Shown here piece by piece: positions 56,933-64,000 of a stretch of DNA of 64,000 nucleotides; the stretch's first letter is position 1, and every line of letters starts with the position of its first letter. A program made the translations under genes and the position numbers. Source of the stretch: Pseudomonas fluorescens (GTDB lineage Bacteria > Pseudomonadota > Gammaproteobacteria > Pseudomonadales > Pseudomonadaceae); the NCBI RefSeq assembly GCF_902498195.1, contig NZ_CABVIY010000010.1, forward strand, positions 186,001 to 250,000, written 5' to 3'. Under the pieces are notes generated by a model. It made no database searches, was not told the origin of the DNA, and saw only the letters and a list, made by a program, of their open reading frames with translations.

Positions 56933-57298
56933 TCAACCGTTCAGCACGTTGTTCAGGGTCTTGAGCAGGGTCTCTTCGTCGACCGGCTTCGTCAGGTAAT
57001 CCCGGGCGCCCTGGCGCGTGCCCCAGACCTTGTCGGTTTCCTGATCCTTGGTGGTGATGATGATCACCGGGATGTGCCCGGTTTCCGGGTCCTTGGTCAA
57101 CTGACGGGTCGCCTGGAACCCGTTGAGGCCCGGCATGACGATGTCCATCAGCACGGCGTCGGGTTTTTCCAGGCGGGCCAGGGCCACGCCGTCCGCGCCG
57201 TTCTCGGCTTTCAATACTTCATGACCGTGCTTTTCCAGCATGCCGGTCAGTTTGTACATTTCAGTCGGCGAATCATCGACGATCAGAATACGTGCCAT
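56933..57298 (-). CDS. pilH: PilH, single-domain response regulator
   Basis: This 121-residue CheY-like protein has MARILIVDDSPTEMYKLTGMLEKHG at the start, phospho-acceptor in DAVLMDIVMPGLNGF near residue 52, conserved Thr in VIIITTKDQ and Lys in DYLTKPVDEETL. PilH takes phosphate from ChpA and modulates PilG-driven extension and retraction. The ATG at 57298 gives the full family length; an ATG four codons earlier is less likely. Confidence 0.93.
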   Translation of the reverse strand: MARILIVDDSPTEMYKLTGMLEKHGHEVLKAENGADGVALARLEKPDAVLMDIVMPGLNGFQATRQLTKDPETGHIPVIIITTKDQETDKVWGTRQGARDYLTKPVDEETLLKTLNNVLNG

Positions 57299-57355
57299 GG
57301 TCTTCCCCATTCTTGTCGACGCAAGGCCCGCTGGCCGAGCGTCACTGTACGTGTC

Positions 57356-57760
57356 TTACTGCGGCAAAACGGCGGCGAAGCCCGGAACATGGGCCTGGAT
57401 CGCGTTCAGCAGTTCTTCCTTGCTGAAAGGCTTGGTCAAAAACTGGTCGGAGCCGACGATGCGCCCCTTGGCCTTGTCGAACAGCCCGTCCCTGGACGAC
57501 AGCATAATCACTGGCGTGGACTTGAAGGCACTGTTGTTCTTGATTAAAGCGCAGGTCTGATAGCCATCCAGACGCGGCATCATGATGTCGACGAAGATGA
57601 TGCCCGGATGGTTGTCGGCAATCTTGGCCAGGGCATCGAAACCGTCGATGGCCGTGATGACCTCACAACCCACGTTCTTGAGCAACGTTTCGGCGGTGCG
57701 GCGAACCGTCTTCGAATCGTCGATCACCATGACCTTCAAGGCGCTGGAATGCTGTTCCAT
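57356..57760 (-). CDS. pilG: PilG, single-domain response regulator
   Basis: The 134-residue CheY-like protein begins MEQHSSALKVMVIDDSKTVRRTAETLLKNVGCEVITAIDGFDALAKIAD; the Asp pair is IDDS, the phospho-acceptor is in IIFVDIMMPRLDGYQTC and the Lys is in LTKPFSKEELL. It is nearly identical in pattern to P. aeruginosa PilG, which stimulates pilus extension and cAMP production. The ATG at 57760 matches the usual start; 13 upstream codons are excluded. It is the first gene of the operon and is divergent from gshB. Confidence 0.95.
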   Translation of the reverse strand: MEQHSSALKVMVIDDSKTVRRTAETLLKNVGCEVITAIDGFDALAKIADNHPGIIFVDIMMPRLDGYQTCALIKNNSAFKSTPVIMLSSRDGLFDKAKGRIVGSDQFLTKPFSKEELLNAIQAHVPGFAAVLPQ

Positions 57761-57994
57761 AAATGCTCTGCCGTCGCCTTTGCGAATCAAATTGTCCATT
57801 TCCGATAACCGGAGGCGCGAAACCCTTGATACTTAAGGGCCGGCACGATATGGCAGCCTTTTTAGCACAGTCTCCAACTCCAATCTATCGACCGGCCATG
57901 GCGGCGGTTTTTCCTTGACCGGGAACAGACTCAGCGCCACTCTGACGCCACTTTTTGATCGCTATCAAGCCACCCCAATTTCGAGGAAAGACCC

Positions 57995-58948
57995 ATGAGC
58001 GTGCGCGTCGGGATTGTCATGGACCCTATCGCCAGCATCTCCTATAAAAAGGATAGCTCGCTGGCCATGCTGCTGGCCGCGCAGAAGCGCGGCTGGGAAC
58101 TGTTCTATATGGAACAGCGTGACCTGTACCAGGGCGAGGGCCAGGCGCGGGCGCGGATGCGCCCACTGAAAGTGTTCGCCAACCCGGAAAAATGGTTCGA
58201 ACTGGAAGCCGAGCAGGATCTGCCGCTGAGTGATCTGAACGTGATCCTGATGCGCAAGGATCCACCGTTCGACATGGAGTTCGTCTATTCCACCTATTTG
58301 CTGGAACAGGCCGAAAGCGCCGGCGTGCTGGTGGTCAACAAGCCGCAGAGCCTGCGCGACTGCAATGAAAAACTGTTCGCCACGCTGTTCCCGCAGTGCA
58401 CGCCGCCGACCGTGGTCAGCCGCCGCGCCGACGTGTTGCGCGAGTTCGCGGCCCAACACGGCGATGTGATCCTCAAGCCGCTGGACGGCATGGGCGGGAC
58501 CTCGATTTTCCGTCACCGCGCCGGTGATCCCAACCTGTCGGTGATCCTCGAAACCCTGACCGCCCTCGGCGCCCAGCAGATCATGGGCCAGGCCTACCTG
58601 CCGGCGATCAAGGATGGCGACAAACGCATCCTGATGATCGACGGCGAGCCGGTGGACTACTGCCTGGCGCGCATCCCCGCCGCTGGCGAGACCCGTGGCA
58701 ACCTGGCCGCCGGTGGCCGTGGCGAAGCCCGTCCGCTGACCGAAAAGGATCGCTGGATCGCCGCGCAAGTCGGCCCGACCCTGCGCGAAAAAGGCCTGCT
58801 GTTCGTCGGCCTCGACGTGATCGGCGAGCACCTGACGGAAATCAACGTCACCAGCCCGACCTGCATCCGCGAGATCGACAACGCCTTTGGCACCGACATC
58901 GGCGGCCTGCTGATGGATGCCATCGATCAGAAGCTCAAGGCCCGTTGA
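57995..58948 (+). CDS. gshB: Glutathione synthetase
   Basis: The 317-residue ATP-grasp enzyme joins gamma-glutamylcysteine and glycine. It begins MSVRVGIVMDPIASISYKKDSSLAMLLAAQKRGWEL, then VILKPLDGMGGTSIFR (ATP-grasp lid), DGDKRILMIDGEPVDYCLARIPAAGETRGNLAAGG and the metal-binding ELKINVTSPTCIREID-like segment at the C-terminus (TEINVTSPTCIREI). GAGGAAAG precedes the ATG. It is a single gene, divergent from pilG. Confidence 0.96.
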   Translation: MSVRVGIVMDPIASISYKKDSSLAMLLAAQKRGWELFYMEQRDLYQGEGQARARMRPLKVFANPEKWFELEAEQDLPLSDLNVILMRKDPPFDMEFVYSTYLLEQAESAGVLVVNKPQSLRDCNEKLFATLFPQCTPPTVVSRRADVLREFAAQHGDVILKPLDGMGGTSIFRHRAGDPNLSVILETLTALGAQQIMGQAYLPAIKDGDKRILMIDGEPVDYCLARIPAAGETRGNLAAGGRGEARPLTEKDRWIAAQVGPTLREKGLLFVGLDVIGEHLTEINVTSPTCIREIDNAFGTDIGGLLMDAIDQKLKAR

Positions 58949-59012
58949 TAAGCCAAACCAACATTGCGTTATCATGCGCGGCCTGTGAAAACGCGATGTT
59001 GGTTTTTCTGCC

Positions 59013-59912
59013 ATGACCCTCCCGTCCGATCTGCCCCCCGAACTCGCCCACCACGGCGTGCGCCCGGCCGATCGCCTCGGTTTTACCCTGTTCCTGGCGG
59101 CGCTGGTGCACCTGGCGCTGCTGCTGGGTGTCGGCTTTACGATGGTCGAGCCCAAGCAGATCAGCAAAACCCTGGAAATCACCCTCGCCACCTTCAAGAG
59201 CGAAAAAAAGCCGGAAAAAGCTGACTTTCTCGCCCAGGAGAATCAGCAGGGCAGCGGCACCCTGGATAAAAAAGCGATCCCCAAGACCACCGAGATCGCG
59301 CCGTTCCAGGACAACAAGGTACAGAAAGTCACGCCACCGCCCGCCGCCAAGCCTGAAGTGCAGGAGGCCGCGCCCAAGGCTGCCGTGACCACCGTCGCGC
59401 CGAAGCCGAAAAAAACCGCCGCCAAGACCGAAGAACCCAAGCCTGTCACCAAACCGGCGGTGGCCGCGCCGACGTTTGACAGCGAGCAACTGTCGAGCGA
59501 CATCGCCAGCCTGGAAGCGGAACTGGCCCACGAACAACAGTTGTACGCCAAGCGTCCGCGCATCCACCGCCTGAGCGCCGCCTCGACCATGCGCGACAAG
59601 GGCGCCTGGTACAAAGACGAATGGCGCAAGAAGGTCGAGCGCATCGGTAACCTCAATTATCCCGATGAAGCCCGGCGCAAGCAGATCTACGGCAATTTGC
59701 GCCTGATGGTGTCGATCAACCGCGACGGTTCGCTGTACGAGGTGCTGGTGCTGGAATCCTCGGGGCAACCGCTGCTGGACCAGGCGGCCCAGCGCATCGT
59801 GCGCCTGGCGGCGCCGTTTGCGCCGTTTACCGGGGATTTGTCGGACATCGACCGCCTGGAGATCATCCGCACCTGGAAGTTTGCGCGCGGGGATCGCCTT
59901 TCCAGCAACTGA
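59013..59912 (+). CDS. tonB3: Energy transducer TonB protein (TonB3-like)
   Basis: The 299-residue protein has an N-terminal membrane anchor (LGFTLFLAALVHLALLLGVGFTMV, residues about 18-42), a Lys/Pro/Ala-rich spacer over the periplasm (residues about 55-150) and a TonB C-terminal domain: YPDEARRKQIYGNLRLMVSINRDGSLYEVLVLESSG and FAPFTGDLSDID. It resembles P. aeruginosa TonB3, which lies in the same place next to gshB and is linked to twitching motility. No ExbB/ExbD genes are adjacent. Confidence 0.88.
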   Translation: MTLPSDLPPELAHHGVRPADRLGFTLFLAALVHLALLLGVGFTMVEPKQISKTLEITLATFKSEKKPEKADFLAQENQQGSGTLDKKAIPKTTEIAPFQDNKVQKVTPPPAAKPEVQEAAPKAAVTTVAPKPKKTAAKTEEPKPVTKPAVAAPTFDSEQLSSDIASLEAELAHEQQLYAKRPRIHRLSAASTMRDKGAWYKDEWRKKVERIGNLNYPDEARRKQIYGNLRLMVSINRDGSLYEVLVLESSGQPLLDQAAQRIVRLAAPFAPFTGDLSDIDRLEIIRTWKFARGDRLSSN

Positions 59913-59929
59913 CCCCTACAAATCCCCTG

Positions 59930-60016
59930 TGGGAGCGGGCTTGCTCGCGAATGCGGTGGGTCAGCCAACATCATTGGTGACTGACCCACCGCCTTCGCGA
60001 GCAAGCCCGCTCCCAC
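59930..60016. repeat. REP doublet, main family
   Basis: Two perfect inverted copies with a spacer of about 40 bases, between tonB and algH. Confidence 0.93.
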
Positions 60017-60092
60017 ATTTGATCTGCGTCGACTGCCAAATTGCGGCACCCCAAGCTTGTCAGTTCGCCCCTCCAACGCCACACTAGCGTTC

Positions 60093-60665
60093 ATGAAAAA
60101 CGTCAGCCCCAGCTACCTCAAGCATCACTTCCTGATCGCCATGCCCCACATGGTCGACCCGAACTTTGCGCACACCTTGACCTACATCGTCGAGCACACG
60201 GCCAATGGCGCCATGGGACTGGTGGTCAACCGCCCGCAGGACTTGAACCTGGCCGACATCCTCGAGCAACTGCGCCCCGATATCGAGCCACCGGCTCTCT
60301 GCCAGCATGTGCCGATTTTCATCGGCGGGCCGGTCCAGACCGATCGCGGTTTTGTCCTGCACCCTTCCGGGACGACCTTTCAGGCGACCGTTGATCTGGA
60401 AGACGAGTTGTCCCTGTCGACGTCCCAGGACGTGCTGTTCGCCATCGCCGATGGCGTCGGGCCAGCGAAAAGCGTAATTGTCCTCGGTTACGCCGGCTGG
60501 GAAGCCGGGCAGCTGGAAGCCGAACTGGCCCAGAACGCCTGGCTGACCTGCCCGTTCGACGCCGACATCCTGTTCAACACCAGCAGTGAGCTGCGCCTGG
60601 ACGCGGCGGCCAGGCACCTGGGCGTCAACCTGAGCCTGCTCACCAGCCAGGCGGGGCACGCCTGA
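60093..60665 (+). CDS. algH: YqgE/AlgH family protein
   Basis: The 190-residue protein begins MKNVSPSYLKHHFLIAMPHMVDPNFAHTLTYIVEHTANGAMGLVVNRPQ, the signature of YqgE/AlgH, with FIGGPVQTDRGFVLH and VLGYAGWEAGQLEAEL further on. In P. aeruginosa AlgH affects alginate and virulence regulation by an unknown mechanism. The ATG at 60093 is used because the family starts there. Its stop overlaps the ruvX start (TGATG), so the two are coupled. Confidence 0.93.
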   Translation: MKNVSPSYLKHHFLIAMPHMVDPNFAHTLTYIVEHTANGAMGLVVNRPQDLNLADILEQLRPDIEPPALCQHVPIFIGGPVQTDRGFVLHPSGTTFQATVDLEDELSLSTSQDVLFAIADGVGPAKSVIVLGYAGWEAGQLEAELAQNAWLTCPFDADILFNTSSELRLDAAARHLGVNLSLLTSQAGHA

Positions 60666-61102
60666 TGGCCCTGCGGCTGATTCTGGGTTTTGACTACGGC
60701 ACCAAACAGATCGGCGTGGCGGTCGGCCAGGTGATCACCGGCCAGGCCCGCGAGCTGTGCACCCTGAAAGCGCAGAACGGCATTCCCGACTGGGATCAGG
60801 TCGAAGCGCTGATCAAGGAATGGAAACCCGACGCCGTGGTGGTCGGCCTGCCGCTGAACATGGATGGCACGCCCAGCGACATGTGCCTGCGCGCGGAAAA
60901 ATTCGCCCGGCGCCTCAACGGCCGTTTCAACCTGCCCTTCTATACCCACGATGAGCGCCTGACCACCTATGAGGCCAAGGGCGAACGCCTGGCCCGTGGC
61001 GGACAGAAAGGCAGCTACCGCGACAACCCGGTCGACGCCATCGCCGCCGCCCTGCTGCTGCAAGGCTGGCTCGACGAAAACGCTGCATTGTTTGAATCCT
61101 GA
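60665..61102 (+). CDS. ruvX: Holliday junction resolvase-like / pre-16S rRNA nuclease YqgF
   Basis: The 145-residue RNase H-fold protein has the catalytic Asp in [17 protein letters not shown] near residue 8, a Glu/Asp-containing [13 protein letters not shown] strand, DERLTTYEA and the final active-site Asp in [19 protein letters not shown]. YqgF trims the 5' end of 16S rRNA. It overlaps algH by one base. A weak hairpin with a T-run follows its stop. Confidence 0.94.
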   Translation: MALRLILGFDYGTKQIGVAVGQVITGQARELCTLKAQNGIPDWDQVEALIKEWKPDAVVVGLPLNMDGTPSDMCLRAEKFARRLNGRFNLPFYTHDERLTTYEAKGERLARGGQKGSYRDNPVDAIAAALLLQGWLDENAALFES

Positions 61103-61125
61103 AAGCGCTACGGCGCTTCTTTTTT
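61103..61125 (+). terminator. Weak terminator-like hairpin after ruvX
   Basis: AAGCGC-TACG-GCGCTT is a 6-bp stem with a tetraloop, followed by CTTTTTT. It begins one base after the ruvX stop and may act as a terminator or leader attenuator ahead of pyrR. Confidence 0.6.
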
Positions 61126-61194
61126 AGCGACAACCCGAGCCACACGCCGGTGCCCTACTCCGGAAAACAGGCTCGGGCCCAAGAAGGAGCAACC

Positions 61195-61698
61195 ATGAGC
61201 CTGCCAAATCCCGCCGAACTGATCAGCCAGATGGCGATCCGGCTTGACGAATACCTGGCCAAACGTGGCATCAGCGAACCGCGCTTCATCGGTATCCGTA
61301 CCGGCGGCGTCTGGGTCGCCCAGGCCCTGCTCCAGGAGCTGGGCAGCAACGAGCCCCTCGGCACGCTCGACGTTTCCTTTTACCGTGACGACTTCAGCCA
61401 GAACGGCCTGCACCCGCAAGTGCGCCCTTCGGCCCTGCCGTTCGAAATCGAAGGCCAGCACCTGGTGCTGATCGATGACGTGCTGATGAGCGGACGGACC
61501 ATCCGCGCCGCCATGAACGAATTGTTCGACTACGGCCGCCCGGCCAGCGTGACGCTGGTGTGCCTGCTGGACCTGGACGCCGGCGAACTGCCGATCCGCC
61601 CGAACGTGCTGGGCGCGACCCTGACCCTGGCCGCCCACGAACGGGTCAAGCTGTCCGGTCCGGAGCTTGCGCTCGAACTGCAAGACCTCGCCCTTTAA
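61195..61698 (+). CDS. pyrR: Bifunctional pyrimidine operon regulator / uracil phosphoribosyltransferase PyrR
   Basis: This 167-residue PRTase-fold protein has the PRPP loop in [25 protein letters not shown] near residue 90 and the [20 protein letters not shown] segment near residue 30, as in PyrR. It can bind UMP and may regulate the pyr genes. GGAGC lies eight bases before the ATG at 61195. It is 28 bases before pyrB, so it is co-transcribed. Confidence 0.94.
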   Translation: MSLPNPAELISQMAIRLDEYLAKRGISEPRFIGIRTGGVWVAQALLQELGSNEPLGTLDVSFYRDDFSQNGLHPQVRPSALPFEIEGQHLVLIDDVLMSGRTIRAAMNELFDYGRPASVTLVCLLDLDAGELPIRPNVLGATLTLAAHERVKLSGPELALELQDLAL

Positions 61699-61726
61699 TT
61701 TGCCCTAATTGAGAGTCCCCCTTGCG

Positions 61727-62727
<1,001 letters not shown>

Positions 62728-62731
<4 letters not shown>

Positions 62732-63999
62732 AGCTCAGCATTCTCGGCGCCCGCGTCATCGATCCGGCCAGCGGCCTGGATCAAGTCACCGATATTCACG
62801 TCGAAGCCTGCAAGATCGTCGCCCTGGGCGCCGCGCCGGCCGGTTTTGTCGCCGTCGACACCATTGATGCCAAAGGCCTGGTGGCCGCCCCTGGCCTGGT
62901 CGACCTCAACGTCGCCCTGCGCGAACCGGGCTACAGCCGCAAAGGTTCGATTGTCAGCGAAACCCGTGCCGCCGCGGCCGGTGGCGTGACCAGCCTGTGC
63001 TGCCCGCCAAAAACCAAACCGGTCCTGGACACCTCGGCCGTGGCCGAACTGATCCTCGATCGCGCCCGCGAGGCCGGCAACACCAAAGTGTTCCCGATTG
63101 GTGCCTTGAGCAAAGGCCTGGAAGGCGAACAGCTTGCAGAACTCGTTGCGCTGCGCGATGCCGGTTGCGTGGCTTTCGGCAACGGCCTGGAGAGCTTCCG
63201 CAACACTCGCACCCTGTGCCGGGCGCTGGACTATGCGGCGACCTTCGACCTGACGGTGATTTTCAACTCCCAGGATCACGACCTCGCCGAAGGCGGACTG
63301 GCCCATGAAGGCCCGACCGCGAGTTTCCTCGGCTTGCCGGGCATTCCGGAAACCGCCGAAACCGTGGCCCTGGCCCGGGATCTGCTGTTGGTGGAACAAA
63401 CCGGCGTGCGCGCACACTTCAGCCAGCTCACCAGTGCCCGTGGCGTAGCCCTGATCGCCCAGGCCCAGGCCCGTGGCTTGAAGGTCACCGCGGATGTGGC
63501 GCTGTATCAGCTGATCCTTACCGATGAAGCGCTGATCGATTTCAGCAGCCTCTATCACGTCCAGCCGCCGCTGCGCACCCGCGCCGACCGCGACGGCCTG
63601 CGCGCAGCGGTGAAATCCGGCGTGGTCTCGGCCATTTCCAGCCATCACCAACCCCACGAGCGGGACGCCAAGCTGGCGCCGTTCGGGGCCACCGAGCCGG
63701 GCATCAGCAGCGTCGAATTGCTGCTGCCGCTGGCCATGACCCTGGTGGAAGATGGCTTGCTGGACTTGCCGACCCTGCTGGCACGTCTCAGCGCCGGCCC
63801 TGCCGAGGCCTTGCGCCTGCCGGCGGGCAAGCTGGCGGTGGGCGGCGCGGCGGACATCGTGCTGTTCGACCCGACGGCCTCGACCGTGGCCGGCGAGACC
63901 TGGCTGTCCAAGGGTGAGAACTGCCCGTTCCTGGGCCACAGTTTGCCGGGAGTGGTGCGTTACACCCTGGTGGATGGGCGGATCAGTCACCAGGCGTAA
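62728..63999 (+). CDS. pyrC': Inactive dihydroorotase-like subunit PyrC'
   Basis: The 423-residue protein is a dihydroorotase homologue that no longer has the metal site. The usual H-x-H of the amidohydrolase fold is N-V-A here ([17 protein letters not shown] near residue 65), so it should be inactive and serve to hold the PyrB complex together, as known for Pseudomonas PyrC'. Other family segments remain ([23 protein letters not shown] near residue 310). The start is a GTG at 62728 overlapping the pyrB stop. Confidence 0.93.
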
Positions 64000-64000
64000 A

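Noticed and set aside
57955-57968. TTGAT-CGCT-ATCAA inverted repeat upstream of gshB
   Set aside because: A 5-bp stem is too short to stand out against chance in this much sequence.

Overview
The window reads as chromosomal DNA of a fluorescent Pseudomonas (P. fluorescens group). Four things support this: high GC; many copies of the REP sequence family typical of these genomes (GTGGGAGCGGGCTTGCTCGCGAA and its reverse complement); gene order matching the P. aeruginosa neighbourhoods gshB-pilGHIJ-chpA-chpC, tonB3-algH-ruvX-pyrR-pyrB-pyrC' and metK-regulator-tkt-epd-pgk-fba; and a SAH riboswitch before ahcY. This rests on recognising families and gene order by eye; no database search was run.

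Layout. 1-2.4 kb: a GGDEF response regulator cut by the left edge, and a PL7 alginate lyase. 2.5-8.9 kb (minus strand): central carbon genes tkt, epd, pgk and fba, with two small lipoprotein genes between pgk and fba. 9.1-11.4 kb: an ArsR-type regulator fused to a methyltransferase-like domain, with a perfect 14+14 bp palindrome before it, then metK. 11.6-20 kb: ligB, a DUF1090 protein, a cytochrome c, mltA, a MAPEG protein, two transporters, a formate/nitrite-type channel and a hotdog thioesterase. 20-22.8 kb: SAH riboswitch, ahcY and metF. With metK these make up much of the methionine/SAM cycle.

22.8-33.3 kb: a possible glycosyltransferase, a periplasmic binding protein, the RNA helicase rhlE, yceI with cytochrome b561, a small lipoprotein, a flavin amine oxidase with an unusual Ala/Pro/Lys-rich tail, bioA and rsmE. 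33.4-36.9 kb: a D-glutamate catabolic locus matching dguR-dguABC. 37-46.1 kb: a TrhA-type membrane protein, then the malonate decarboxylase cluster (mdcR, madL/madM, mdcABCDEGH), whose genes largely overlap and are translationally coupled. 46.3-47.4 kb: a small HEPN + MNT nucleotidyltransferase module with a strong inverted repeat at its start and REP sequences on both sides. This is the most accessory-looking part of the window.

47.6-57.8 kb: the Pil-Chp chemosensory cluster for type IV pili (pilG, pilH, pilI, pilJ, chpA, chpC). It lacks pilK and chpB, and its 2002-residue ChpA contains an in-frame REP doublet. 58-64 kb: gshB, a TonB protein, algH, ruvX and the pyrimidine genes pyrR-pyrB-pyrC', where PyrC' has lost its metal-binding histidines.

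Most of the window is housekeeping DNA. The most interesting signals are the HEPN/MNT module and its operator, the REP doublet translated inside chpA, the palindrome before the SAM-cycle regulator, and an unexplained hairpin just upstream of the SAH riboswitch. I saw no tRNA, rRNA, insertion sequence, prophage or CRISPR array.
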